Assembly: GCF_001613065.1 (NCBI RefSeq)
Contig: NZ_BDBQ01000088.1
Span: forward strand, 1-64,000
Origin: Nocardia miyunensis NBRC 108239
Lineage (GTDB): Bacteria > Actinomycetota > Actinomycetes > Mycobacteriales > Mycobacteriaceae
Reading direction: 5' to 3'
Length of the DNA: 64,000 nucleotides
Below the pieces are notes generated by a model that searched no databases, was not told where the DNA came from, and saw nothing but the letters and a program-made list of their open reading frames with translations. Of this stretch, positions 49,790 to 59,800 are shown piece by piece; position 1 is the first letter of the stretch, and the number at the start of each line of letters is the position of its first letter. Both the position numbers and the translations under genes were made by a program.

Positions 49790-51291
49790 AGTGTCAGCAC
49801 CCGGTCGTCACGAATACGGCGGCCATAACGGCGTTCGGCCTCGGCGATGTAGTCCGCCAGCACGATGCGTCCGCCGGGCTCGTACCGGAGTCGCGGCGGA
49901 GGTTGGATCGAGATCCCCTCCTCCGCAGCGACTTCCGCCAGCGCGGCAGCCAGGGCGAGTGCCCCGGCGAGCGGATCGGGTGGTTCCTGCGGCACCGGCA
50001 TATCCCAGCGCTCAGCGGGTGCGCCCGGTTCGGGATCGGTGAATTTCACTGTGGCACCGGCGCATCGGGTCTCGATCAGGTCCGCGACGAGCCGTGCGTC
50101 CCCGCCGCGAACCGCGAGCCGGAATGCGGATCGCATAGCGGGTTCGGCGAGTTCACGATTCCAGCGGTGCCGTTGTTCGCCGCTGGGGAAGGTGTGCCGC
50201 ACAGCGTCGATGGCCAGTGCCGACGGCACCGCGAGACGCAGCGCCTCCGCGAGCCGAAGCGTGTCGGGCCGGGTGTCGTCCAGCGTCGATTCGAGCAGCT
50301 GCGCATGCCAGAAGTCGACCTGCGCGCAGTGCAGGCCCAGCCCGTGTTCGGCGAATACCAGGAACGATTCCCTGAACAGCCGACCCGCCTCGTCGTGCCG
50401 CCCGAGCGTGAATGCCGTTGTCGCCAGGCGGATTCGCGCATCGGCCGCCTCCAGCACCGCGCCGGAGGCGAGGAATTGCGCGAGACCGCGCTCGTACAGT
50501 TCGTACGCCCGCACATGGGAGCCGTCCATTTCTGCGAGGAAACCCTGTGCCTTGAGGCCGATTCCGACACGCGGGCCCAATCCGGATCGTTCGAAGTAGG
50601 CCTGACTCGCCGCCAGCGGTTCCCGTGCCTCGTGTGCCCGCCCGGATCTGATGTGCATGAGTGCGAGGTTCTGCTGTGTTTCGGCGACACCGTTGTGATC
50701 CTGTGCCGTGGTGAACGCGTCGAGCGCCTGCTGGGCGAAGTCCAGGGCCAGCTCGCCACGCCCGGTTTCGAAGTAGGCCGCGGCCAGGTTCATCAGCGGG
50801 TGGCCGGCGGACTGCGGCGCGAAATGCCTTGCGGCATCGAGTGATTCGGTGGCGAGTTCGATCGCTTCCAGCCACCGCTGCCGATGAATCGCCACCGCGG
50901 TGCACGACAGCAGGCAGGCCACCCGCAGCAGACCCTGGTCCGGATCGTCCGTGAGCAATGTCCGTGCCTCGGTCAGCGCCGCCTGCGCTCCGTCGAGGTC
51001 GCCGAGGTGTTGCAGTGCTTGTGACATGTTGACCAGGGCGGTCGGCCGCATCGCGCCGGCGTCGCCGGGCATCTCGGCCAGAGCGGTCCGGAACCAGCTC
51101 ACCGCGCTTCGATGGTCACCGAGCTCATCGGCCATGCTCGCCGCGTTCACCATGGCCGACAACCTGGCCCGACCCGATGCGGACTGGACGATGTCCTCGA
51201 AGATGCGCAAGGCTCCGACGGCATCGCCGTTCTGATAGGCGACTGCGCCTGCGTGGAGTAGTTCGCGTCCATCGGCTTCGGCATCGGTCAT
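49786..51291 (-). CDS. Tetratricopeptide-repeat protein of the CHAT operon
   Basis: 501 residues. About eight TPR-like helix pairs from residue 10 to 330, for example VAYQNGDAVGALRIFEDIVQ, NMSQALQHLGDLDGAQAALTEA, NLAAAYFETGRGELALDFAQQ and NLALMHIRSGRAHEAREPLA. The last 130 residues are not TPR: LAGALALAAALAEVAAEEG, then YIAEAERRYGRRIRDDR. TPR scaffolds beside CHAT proteins usually hold or activate the protease. AAGGAG lies 7 bases before ATG 51291. Its stop overlaps the CHAT start. Confidence 0.85.
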   Translation of the reverse strand: MTDAEADGRELLHAGAVAYQNGDAVGALRIFEDIVQSASGRARLSAMVNAASMADELGDHRSAVSWFRTALAEMPGDAGAMRPTALVNMSQALQHLGDLDGAQAALTEARTLLTDDPDQGLLRVACLLSCTAVAIHRQRWLEAIELATESLDAARHFAPQSAGHPLMNLAAAYFETGRGELALDFAQQALDAFTTAQDHNGVAETQQNLALMHIRSGRAHEAREPLAASQAYFERSGLGPRVGIGLKAQGFLAEMDGSHVRAYELYERGLAQFLASGAVLEAADARIRLATTAFTLGRHDEAGRLFRESFLVFAEHGLGLHCAQVDFWHAQLLESTLDDTRPDTLRLAEALRLAVPSALAIDAVRHTFPSGEQRHRWNRELAEPAMRSAFRLAVRGGDARLVADLIETRCAGATVKFTDPEPGAPAERWDMPVPQEPPDPLAGALALAAALAEVAAEEGISIQPPPRLRYEPGGRIVLADYIAEAERRYGRRIRDDRVLTL

Positions 51292-51327
51292 CTCATGGCT
51301 CCTTAGCCGACTGTGCCGCAACACATA

Positions 51328-52344
51328 TCAGAAGTCCGTCTCGGTATCGGCGGCGGCGATCTCGGCCAGCAGCAGAGTCTCGTCGGGCGCGTCGGCCGCG
51401 ATGCGCAGCCTGGCCGTCACGAAATCTCGGAGTTGCCCGCGAATTCGCGCTTCATCGGAATCCACGACATCGGCGGAGCCGATCCCGGGTACGTAGATAT
51501 CCACTGCCACAGCGGATTCCCATCCGGCCGGGGCCGATGCCGTACCGATCCACGTGTCCTCGGCGCGGATCAACTCGGCCCCGGTGGCAGCCGCGGCAGT
51601 GCGGATCCGGGCCCGAGGACGCAGATGCGGCGGCACGGCGAAACTCGCCCGCGACGCGGCCACCGCGACGACCCCCACCGCCGTATCACCAGATCGCCTC
51701 CGCACTTCCCAGGACACCGCACGCTCGGAGGCGTCGAGAATCCCGGGCGGACAGCGACGCCAATCCCAGCCGCCGACGCCGCGGGCCAGAATCACCGCAT
51801 CCGTCGCGGCAGCGCCCGGACCGGCGGCCAGTGCGTAGTCCGCCGCGCGATCCGCGGTGACGGTGGCGAATTCGCCGGGCTCGATCGCGTCGGCTCCGTC
51901 CACGAGACGTTCGCATTCGGCAGTGAGGGTGGCGATGTCGAGATCCACGAGCCGCTGCTCGAGCGCCGGAATGCCGTCCAGGGTCGAAGCGGGCCACCAG
52001 CGCGACGCCCAGTGCGCATAGCCGAGCTTGGACGCGCTCGCCCACAGTGCGGGAAGACCCGGTGTTACGACCGATTCCGTTGTGCCGCTGCGAAAATCAG
52101 CCACGGACAGTGCCACTCGCTCGCCGTACACCGCCCAGATCCACTCCTGCGCGACATCCACGTCGTCGAGAACCGCCGTCGGAATCGGCTGCCCGGCAAG
52201 CACACTCCAGGCCAGGTGTCCGCCGCGCACCTCCAGCACCGCGGTATCCAGCGTCGCGACGCCCTCCCCCGGCACCGGGCCGGTCTCGGGTCCGACGATC
52301 AGGGTGCCCGCCGAGCCGCCGCGGACGGTGATCCGATCGGACAT
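51328..52344 (-). CDS. Unrecognised protein of the CHAT operon
   Basis: 338 residues, no signal peptide or membrane helix. N-terminal part VLEVRGGHLAWSVLAGQ, then DVAQEWIWAVYGERVALSV; the middle is Asp/Ala-rich with PGEFATVTADRAADYALAA; the end contains WESAVAVDIYVPGIG. I recognise no family or catalytic motif. ATG 52344 shares one base with the upstream stop (TGATG), and the TPR gene begins 36 bp after its own stop, so it belongs to the same transcript. Perhaps a sensor or adaptor of the module (inference from position only). Confidence 0.72.
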   Translation of the reverse strand: MSDRITVRGGSAGTLIVGPETGPVPGEGVATLDTAVLEVRGGHLAWSVLAGQPIPTAVLDDVDVAQEWIWAVYGERVALSVADFRSGTTESVVTPGLPALWASASKLGYAHWASRWWPASTLDGIPALEQRLVDLDIATLTAECERLVDGADAIEPGEFATVTADRAADYALAAGPGAAATDAVILARGVGGWDWRRCPPGILDASERAVSWEVRRRSGDTAVGVVAVAASRASFAVPPHLRPRARIRTAAAATGAELIRAEDTWIGTASAPAGWESAVAVDIYVPGIGSADVVDSDEARIRGQLRDFVTARLRIAADAPDETLLLAEIAAADTETDF

Positions 52345-53675
52345 CAGCTCGCCCTCGATTCGGTCGAATCCGCCTGGTCACCAACGACGCCCGTGCTCAA
52401 AGCCTGTTTCACCCGCCCGCGGTGATCGAGCATCACGGATCTGGCGACGCCGTCGAGAACGTCCCAGAATTCGCCCGTATCCGACAGCGGCGACTCGCGC
52501 ACATCACGGCCGTGCAGCCGGACCCACAGCCGACGCAGATAGGGCCGCCACGGCATACGCAGATCGGCGGCCACCGCGGCCAACGGACCGCCGGGCTCAT
52601 CTTCGGGACGCACCGCGAGCCGACGAGCCTGCAGCACATACGCCTCCCGACGCCACCGTCCGTTGATCACCCGCTGCGCAACCGATTCACCGTTCGGATC
52701 ATCCCCGAGCGGCCGCAGTCCCAGCGCCAGAACGACACCCGCCGCAGCCGCCAACCGCAACGACTCGTCCAGCAGCGCCCACGGTGCACAGCTGCGCGCG
52801 ATCTCCGCCCCGACCAGATCGGGAACCGTCGGCAGATCGGCCCGATCCAGCGCCGCCTGCAGGACGGTGAAGACCCGCTCGTAGATCGACCGATCGAACG
52901 GCCGGGCCAGCGTGGCCGTGGACGCGGTGGACCCGAGCGGCGGAGGCGGCGGGGCAGGATGTTCGGTCAGTCCGAGATACTGTGCGCCAGGCATGGTTTC
53001 GGCGGACCACAGTTGGATTCCCGAATGGGTTCCGGCGCGATCGGCCAGCAGTGCGGCATGCACCGAACCGCCCTCGGCCCGGGTTGATCGTCCGCGCGCG
53101 GCAGCACAGACGTCGAGCAGGGAGGTGAATTCCGCTGTGCGGTCCGAGTATTCGCCCTCTGGCAGCGGCCTGTGGTCCCACGTCACCCGGACCAGATCGG
53201 TCAACTCCCACACGCGGGCCGGTTCGGTGAGGTACTCGCGCAGCGCCCGGGTGGTGCGTCCGGCCGTGCAGCCGTGCAACTCCAGGAGTGCCGCTTCGGC
53301 AGTCTCGTTGTCCCGCAGACGGTCCGGCGAACCTGTGGCGGTCGCCAGCTCGAAACAACGCTGGAAGTACAGATCCTGCGGATTGCCGTCGGTGATCCGC
53401 AGCGTCCGCCGGATCTGTTTGAACAGGGTGAACCATTCGGCGGTGGCCCGCAGCACCGGACCGGCCGCATGCAACCGGGTGGTCACCTCGGCGGCGCCCT
53501 CGGCCGTGACGATCGGGCCCGCACACAGTGGATTCTGCGCCGGCCGCAGCACCAGCGGGTCCAGGATCAGCTTGACGGTCCGGCGCAACGGCCCGCCCTG
53601 CGCCCCGCTCAACGCCGCCACGCCGTCGAGAGAACGCCAGATCTCGTCCAGCACCATGTCCCGGGGGCGTCGCAT
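52344..53675 (-). CDS. Unrecognised protein, first gene of the CHAT/TPR operon
   Basis: 443 residues, mostly helical and soluble. Blocks such as DMVLDEIWRSLDGVAALSG at the start, LRATAEWFTLFKQIRRTLRI near residue 75 and MPWRPYLRRLWVRLHGRDVR near the end look conserved but match no family I know. A proline stretch (HPAPPPPPLGS, about residue 238) divides it in two. ATG 53675 is the longest start and has no clear ribosome site; ATG 53657 (MVLDEIW) is an alternative. It is the promoter-proximal gene of the operon. Confidence 0.72.
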   Translation of the reverse strand: MRRPRDMVLDEIWRSLDGVAALSGAQGGPLRRTVKLILDPLVLRPAQNPLCAGPIVTAEGAAEVTTRLHAAGPVLRATAEWFTLFKQIRRTLRITDGNPQDLYFQRCFELATATGSPDRLRDNETAEAALLELHGCTAGRTTRALREYLTEPARVWELTDLVRVTWDHRPLPEGEYSDRTAEFTSLLDVCAAARGRSTRAEGGSVHAALLADRAGTHSGIQLWSAETMPGAQYLGLTEHPAPPPPPLGSTASTATLARPFDRSIYERVFTVLQAALDRADLPTVPDLVGAEIARSCAPWALLDESLRLAAAAGVVLALGLRPLGDDPNGESVAQRVINGRWRREAYVLQARRLAVRPEDEPGGPLAAVAADLRMPWRPYLRRLWVRLHGRDVRESPLSDTGEFWDVLDGVARSVMLDHRGRVKQALSTGVVGDQADSTESRAS

Positions 53676-53837
53676 TCGCTCAGGTTAGACGGTATTTCCG
53701 GGGGGCTCCACCCCGCGGTTGCCAGTGCTCGTCGGCTCCCCCGACGCGGAAAACCTGGGATCGGTAGGGGGCGAATCGTTCCTACATTTTCGGCATCGGC
53801 TCCACCCCCGCGAGCCGCACCGATTCGAAGGAATCTC

Positions 53838-54380
53838 ATGAACACGACATCCATCCGCCTGTGCGCCACCGCGTTCACCGCCTCCGCCGGCCTGGTTCTG
53901 GCCCTCACCGGTTGCGGCAGTTCGTCATCGCCCGCGCCCGCGGCATCTTCCGCGCACGCGACCACCGGAACATCCGCGGCCGCCGCGCCGGGCGCATCCG
54001 CACTGTCCATCGACGGCAAGTCGGTATCCGCCACCTTTTCGACCACCTGCGTGAGTCAGGGCGGTCTGATCGCGCTCGCGCTGACCGACACCGGCAACGG
54101 TCACTACGGCAATCTGGCCGTGAGCGCCACCGTTTCGGGCGGCGATTCCGTTCAGGCGGTGGGCATCACGGGCAGCAAGGGCGGTTCCTCGGGCCTGCCG
54201 TACGCCATCGCATTCGGTAAGGGCGTGCCGGGCGGTTCGGCGTCGGTCACCAAGAGCGGCAACACTTTCCATGTCGTCGGCGAGGGCGTCGGCACACCGG
54301 ACCCGAGCAATCCGACGGCGCGGGTCGAATCCTCGAAGTTCGACATCACATTCGTGTGCCCGACCGTGATCGGGGGCTGA
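53838..54380 (+). CDS. lpqH: LpqH-like (19 kDa antigen family) lipoprotein
   Basis: 180 residues. Signal peptide with lipobox ALTGC, Cys26, then a long Ser/Ala/Pro-rich flexible linker (residues 27-58), then the beta-rich domain VSATFSTTCVSQGGLIALALTD and ESSKFDITFVCPTVIG, whose two Cys would form the family disulfide. LpqH lipoproteins are abundant surface antigens and TLR2 ligands in mycobacteria. AAGGAA lies 5 bases before ATG 53838. The next gene starts 1 bp after its stop. Confidence 0.87.
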   Translation: MNTTSIRLCATAFTASAGLVLALTGCGSSSSPAPAASSAHATTGTSAAAAPGASALSIDGKSVSATFSTTCVSQGGLIALALTDTGNGHYGNLAVSATVSGGDSVQAVGITGSKGGSSGLPYAIAFGKGVPGGSASVTKSGNTFHVVGEGVGTPDPSNPTARVESSKFDITFVCPTVIGG

Positions 54381-54381
54381 G

Positions 54382-55182
54382 ATGGCCACCAGAATTCGCG
54401 CGCTGGCACTGCTCTCCGGTGTCGCGGCGGTCGGGTACTACCTCTGGCACGGCCTGACCTACCGCTCGGAGGATTTCGACGGCGACGCGCTCGGCTGGGT
54501 CGGCTGGCAGATGGCGCTACCGATCATGGCGCTGACCATCGTCCCGATCGTGTTCGCGTTCAGCGGCGAAGGTATCACCCAGGCGTTCACCGGCCGCAAC
54601 AGCGCCGCGTTTCGAGACGGGCCGGTCGGCATCGCGACGGTGACATCCGTCCGGCAGACCGGGGTGAGCGTCAACGACCAGCCCCAGGTCCGCCTGGACC
54701 TGACCGTCGAGGACGCCGAAGGCCACACCTTCGACTCCCACGCGAAGATCATCGTCCCGCTGACCGAACTCGCACTCCTGCGCCCCGGCGTCGTAATGCC
54801 GGTCCGCTACCTCCCCGGCCGAACCGACAAGGTCGAAATCGACCGTTCCGGCGACCACACCGCGACCCGCAACGCCTGGAACGCAACCATGATCCGCCGC
54901 GGCCTCACCACCCCCGCCGCGCTCGACATAGCCGCCCGCGGCACCCCCGCCCAAGCTGTCGTCCAATCCCTGTCCGTCCCAGGCGAAATCCGCGACGGCC
55001 ACACCAAGGTAGACCTCGACCTGGCCGTAACCAGACCCGACGGCACCACCTTCACCACCCACACCGAGAAATACCTGGCACCGGCCAGCGTCGACCTGGT
55101 CCAGATCGGCCGAATCGTCAAGGTGCACTACCTACCCGCCGACGAACAGAACGTCGTCCTGACCCTCCCCATCCAAACCTGA
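54382..55182 (+). CDS. Membrane protein with DUF3592-like repeats
   Basis: 266 residues. Two N-terminal hydrophobic segments (LALLSGVAAVGYYLWHGL; MALPIMALTIVPIVFAF) are followed by two similar extracytoplasmic or cytoplasmic beta domains of about 80 residues: GIATVTSVRQTGVSVND, then LLRPGVVMPVRYLPG, and AQAVVQSLSVPGEIRDG, then LVQIGRIVKVHYLPAD. The V-x-V-x-Y-x-P line after a G-turn is the pattern of DUF3592 proteins. It starts 1 bp after the LpqH-like gene and is surely cotranscribed. Confidence 0.8.
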   Translation: MATRIRALALLSGVAAVGYYLWHGLTYRSEDFDGDALGWVGWQMALPIMALTIVPIVFAFSGEGITQAFTGRNSAAFRDGPVGIATVTSVRQTGVSVNDQPQVRLDLTVEDAEGHTFDSHAKIIVPLTELALLRPGVVMPVRYLPGRTDKVEIDRSGDHTATRNAWNATMIRRGLTTPAALDIAARGTPAQAVVQSLSVPGEIRDGHTKVDLDLAVTRPDGTTFTTHTEKYLAPASVDLVQIGRIVKVHYLPADEQNVVLTLPIQT

Positions 55183-55504
55183 ACCAGCACAGGGAGATCC
55201 GCTGTAGCTCTGCCGGGCGCAGCGGATTTCGCATGTCCGGAGCCGACCCGGCAACGAGGATGGAAGCTCCTACCGATCGGTCGGCTCATGGACGGGAGAA
55301 CAAGTGAAACCGGCTCGGGCGCGGGTCGATCGCGGCAAGCTGAAGCGGGGTTCAGCTACGTGACTAGGTCCCGGTCCGAGAAGGTACCGGGTGCGGCGGA
55401 ATACCGCGAGGTTTGCGGGGTGTGTGCGTCCGCCGACACGGCGGTGACCTCGGCATCCCAGACCTGGGTGCTGCCGATTCCGTTCTCATCGCGGGCTGGA
55501 GAAT
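55183..55504. other. 322-bp stretch without a recognised gene
   Basis: Lower coding character than its neighbours; short open frames here match nothing. No strong hairpin or RNA gene seen. Confidence 0.5.
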
Positions 55505-55850
55505 TCACGCTGCTCGGCTGAGGCTACCGGCGGTCTCGGCGTCGGATCCGCGGCGGTGGGTGTACGAATATGTGATCGCCGCCAGCCACGCCTGGTGGAC
55601 GCGTTGCGATCCGCGCACAGCCGCGGCGTGATCGGTCTGTTCGAGCAGTTCCTGGGCGCGGGCCAGACGTTGACGGTGCAACTCCGGATTCGGCACCGCC
55701 CATGCTCTGCGCCGCCAGTTCCACGCCGTCCTGCACACCACCCCGGACGCCCACCGCAAGGCGTGGGAGGTCGGCGGGTAAACCCGCCTGGGTATACCCA
55801 GGGCCCGGGATGACCCGGACGGTTCCGGAGCGCCGCTCGACTTGCGGCAA
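55505..55850 (-). pseudogene. Hypothetical gene split by a frameshift
   Basis: Two abutting frames both show high GC at third positions. The first (ATG 55850) reads MPQVERRSGTVRVIPGPGYT, then VGVRGGVQDGVELAAQSMGG, and loses its character near 55700-55690. The second continues AVPNPELHRQRLARAQELLEQ and then VHQAWLAAITYSYTHRR to the stop at 55505. Joined, they give a protein of about 114 residues. No family recognised. A real mutation or a sequencing error. Confidence 0.5.
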
Positions 55851-56031
55851 TCGAGGCTATCCACCACCACTGAGCTGGTGTTATTTCTAATCTGCATGAT
55901 ATCCGTGACACCGTCCGGGTAACGGCCGCCACAGAAGATAGGTATGTCCCCGGTAGATCTACCCTCGCCGGGAAAACCGGCACACGCGATCGTGTAGGCG
56001 ACCGAGTAAGTGACAGTAAGCAGGTAGGTCG

Positions 56032-56889
56032 ATGCTCCAATACCGTTCGAAAGGATCCGAGGTCGTCGGTGAAACCGCCGACAACCACACCGAGACCGTC
56101 TTCATGATCCGGCGCTGCCCCGATTGCTCGAAGCTGTTCGCACCGCTGATCACCAACTGCCCGTCCTGTCCGTCCGCGTCGCTCACCTGGGCGCCCTCGC
56201 GCGGCACCGGGTCGATCGTGTCGTGGAAGGTCGTCCATCGCCAGTCGACCGAACATCACGGCGAGTGGGAGCCCTCGACCATCGCCATCGTGGAACTCGA
56301 CGACGGCCCCTGGGTGTACACCGCGATCGAGGGCGAGATGCCGCCGCCGTCCGCCCAGCCCGTGCGCGTGCGGTTCGAGCCCCGGCCGACCTACGACAGA
56401 TTCCCCGTCTTCGCCATCGATACCTCCGAGGGATCGGACCGGGACAGTAGCCGCCGCCCGAAGCCGGCACGGTCGAACTGCCAGAACGAACCGGTATCGA
56501 AAACGATGAAAAGGGCACAATCGGATTCCGGTCGCGCCTCGGCGTGGGTTCGCTCGGCGCTCGATCTCTGCGATTTCCTGCGCACGGCCCGCTCGGTCGA
56601 CGCCGAGGCGATCTCCGTGATCGAATTCGCCATCCGATGGGCACCGGCGCGCGGCGCCAGTACTAGCGATCTGCTCGTCAACTTCGGCGTCACGCGGTGG
56701 CGATTCGTGGAGATGGTCCGTGAATCCCTGCAGCCACGCGCGAGCGACAGCCGACACGCCGCGGCACTCAAACGTAATCTCCTGGACTCGCTGACCTGGG
56801 CCTGGCGCATGTATCCGGATTCTCGGGAATCACGACCCGTCGCTGTCCCGGCTCTCGTCGACCGCCCACGCCGCAATCTGTGCACGTGA
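56032..56889 (+). CDS. Zn-ribbon OB-fold protein fused to a DUF3263-like domain
   Basis: 285 residues. Residues 24-130 form a DUF35-type Zn-ribbon OB-fold protein: RRCPDCSKLFAPLITNCPSC (four Cys), GTGSIVSWKVVHRQ, VYTAIEGEMPPP. Such proteins normally end there and serve as acyl-CoA or thiolase partners. Here a linker leads into residues 165-265, VRSALDLCDFLRTARSVDAE, IEFAIRWAPARG, LLVNFGVTRWRFVEMVRESL, which resembles the small DUF3263 helix-turn-helix-like proteins. Either a true fusion or two genes joined by loss of a stop; ATG 56506 (MKRAQSD) could start the second. The 3' end overlaps the convergent kinase-regulator gene by 60 bp. Confidence 0.65.
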   Translation: MLQYRSKGSEVVGETADNHTETVFMIRRCPDCSKLFAPLITNCPSCPSASLTWAPSRGTGSIVSWKVVHRQSTEHHGEWEPSTIAIVELDDGPWVYTAIEGEMPPPSAQPVRVRFEPRPTYDRFPVFAIDTSEGSDRDSSRRPKPARSNCQNEPVSKTMKRAQSDSGRASAWVRSALDLCDFLRTARSVDAEAISVIEFAIRWAPARGASTSDLLVNFGVTRWRFVEMVRESLQPRASDSRHAAALKRNLLDSLTWAWRMYPDSRESRPVAVPALVDRPRRNLCT

Positions 56890-59800
56890 GTTGAACCCGA
56901 GTTTGGCGAGAATGTGCTCGACATGGCCTTGAGCCGTGCGCTGCGAGATCACCAGCTTGGCCGCGATCTGCTTGTTGCTCAGGCCCTGCGCGACGAGGTC
57001 GGCCACCTGCCGCTCACGCCGGGTCAGCCGGGACGTCTCGGCGGCGGCGGCAGAATCCGTCTCGCCCAGCGCATAGGCCACCGCGACATCCATCCCCATG
57101 GCCTCGCCCCGGCGAATCGCCGCGTCGAATCTGCGTGTACCGAGCGACTGCTGCGCCCGCTGCACACAATCGTCGTGGAAACGCGACATGTTCGGGAAAA
57201 CCGTCGTGATATCGCTCCCGGTCGGCATGATCCCTTTCGCCGCACCCATCAGCACCGCCGAGCGATCCGGATCGGCCTTGGGATCGGGGACCCACGCCAG
57301 CGCTTCGAAGGTGAACGCGGCGATGACCGGACCGTTCAGACGCAGATTCACGCGCAACGCGTCCTGGAGCAGTTCTCGCGCACGCACCGAATCGCCGGCC
57401 TGCCACGCGGTAATGCCCAAGCCCCGCAACGCAATCGAACGGTAGCTCGATTCGCCGCGCTGTTCGGTGATGGCGAGCGCCTCCCGATAACGCGCGCTCG
57501 CCCCGGCCATATCACCATGCACCTCGTACGACCAGCCCGACATGGTGAGCGCACTCACCCGCAGAATCAGCGAGTCGTCGGCGCCGAGCATCTCGACGGC
57601 GCTCTCGAAGAGCGCCGACGCGCGGGATGAGTCGCCGCTGAGCACGGCCAGCACAGCGTCGGCGTGGGCGAGTTGCGCTTCGACGGTCACGATGGGATTC
57701 CGCTCGGCGAGCGCGTGCCCCTCCTCCAGGAGGGCGGCGGCGGCCTGGAAATCGGCCTGTGACGTAGCCAATTGAGCGTCGAGGCAGATCGCTGTGATCC
57801 GGGCGGGCGAGAACGGGGCGAACGGACGGGTCAGGATGCGGTCGAACCAGGCCCTGCCCTCGCTGAGCAGTCCCCGGAAGATCCAGAATTCGTACAGTGC
57901 GTTCGCGATGCGCATCGCGGCCTCGGTCGCTTCCGCGGTGTCCTCGGCCAGAAAAGACTCGAGCGCTTCGCGCAGGTTGAGCTGCTCGCGCTCGATGCGT
58001 GCGATCCAGTCCGGCTGATACGCGCTGATCCACCCGGCCTCGGCGGCCGCGGTCAACTGCTGGTACCACTCGCGGTGACGGCGACGTACATCCTCGTAAT
58101 CCCCGGTCGACCGGAGTCTTTCGCGGCCGTAGTCCCGCAGTGTGTCGAGCATCCGGAAACGCACGGCCGTGCCCGACTCCTCACGAATCACGATCGACTT
58201 ATCGATCAGAGCCGACAGCACGTCGAGCACGCCGACATCGGCGCAATCCGGTTCCGAGCCCGTCGCACCCGCGGCGCAGATGTGTTCCACGGCATCGAGT
58301 TCGACACCGCCGGCGAACACCGACAGGCGCGCCCACAACTGCTGCTCGGCGGGCGTGCACAACTCGTAGCTCCAGTCGATACACCACTTCAGCGTCTGCT
58401 GACGCGTCGGCGCGGTACGACTGCTGTGTCTGAGCAGCGCATATCGATCGTCGAGCCGTTGCACGATCTGCTGCGGCGACATCGTGCGCATCTGCGCCGC
58501 GGCCAGTTCGATCGCCAGCGGCAACCCGTCCAACCGACCACAGATCCGCGCGACGGAGGCCTTGTTGTCCTCATCGAGTTCGAAACCGCGAACCACCGTG
58601 GCGGCGCGATCGGTGAACAGCGCGACAGCGTCGAAGCGCGGCAATCCGGCCAGTGACGGCTCGGGAGCGGGCACCGACAGCGGCAACACCCTCAGCACCG
58701 TCTCGCCGCCGATGTTCAACAGCTCTCGACTCGTGGCGATGATCCGCAGATCGGGGCAGGTCCGCAGGATTATCTCGACCAGCCGGGCGACCGGCTCCAC
58801 CATCTGTTCGCAATTGTCGAGCACCAGCAACATTTCCCGCGAACGCAGATACCGAATCAGCACGTCGAGCAGCGGTTCGGACGAGTCGTGCCGCAGACCC
58901 AGCGCCCCCGCCACCACATCGATCAGGATTGCGGGGTCGGGCACGTCGGCCAGTTCGACCAGCCACACCCCGTCGGAGAAGTCGCGACGCACCTGCCAGG
59001 CGACTCGCAAGGCCAACCGCGTCTTGCCGACCCCTCCGATCCCGGCCAACGTCACCAGGCGTGAGGTCGAGAGCAGGTTCTTCACCTCCGACACTTCGCT
59101 GCGCCGGCCGACGAAGCTGCTCAGCTCGATCGGCAGATTGCCGCCGACGGTCCGTCCGGCAGCCATGGTCGCGGCCGGCGGCGCCGAATCCGATCGCGTC
59201 TGCTCACGCCTCGAAGCATCACCTTCGTCCCGCAACGCGATGTCGTTCATCGGAAGGCCGTGCCGCTCGAGCAGACCGCGCATCGTCTTCTCCAGCTCCA
59301 CCGCCGAAGGCCGCCGCTCGGGATTCCGATCCATCGCGGTCGACACCAGCTGGGACACATCACCGTCGATTCCCTCCTCCTCCAACTCGGGTATCGGCTC
59401 GGTGGTGATCCGCAGGAATTGGGTCATCACGTTCTCCCCGCTGCGCCGCTCGAACGGCGCATGACCGGTCAACGCGCAGAACAAGGTGGAGCCCAGGCCG
59501 TAGACATCCGCCGACGGGCTCGGCGTACCGCCCTCGAGCACCTCGGGGGCGGTGAAGGCCGGGGACCCGGTCAGCGTCCCCTCACCGGTCCGGAATCCGT
59601 CGACGATGTGCGCGATCCCGAAATCGGTCAGGGCGGGCTCGCCGAAGTCGGTGAGCAGGATATTTCCCGGCTTCACATCGCGGTGAACGATGCCGAGGCG
59701 ATGGGCGCCGGCGAGGGCTCCAGCGATTTTCGTGCCGACCCACAATGCCTTCTGCGCGGTGAGCGGGCCGTGCTGCCGGATCCACGCGTCCAGGGAGTCC

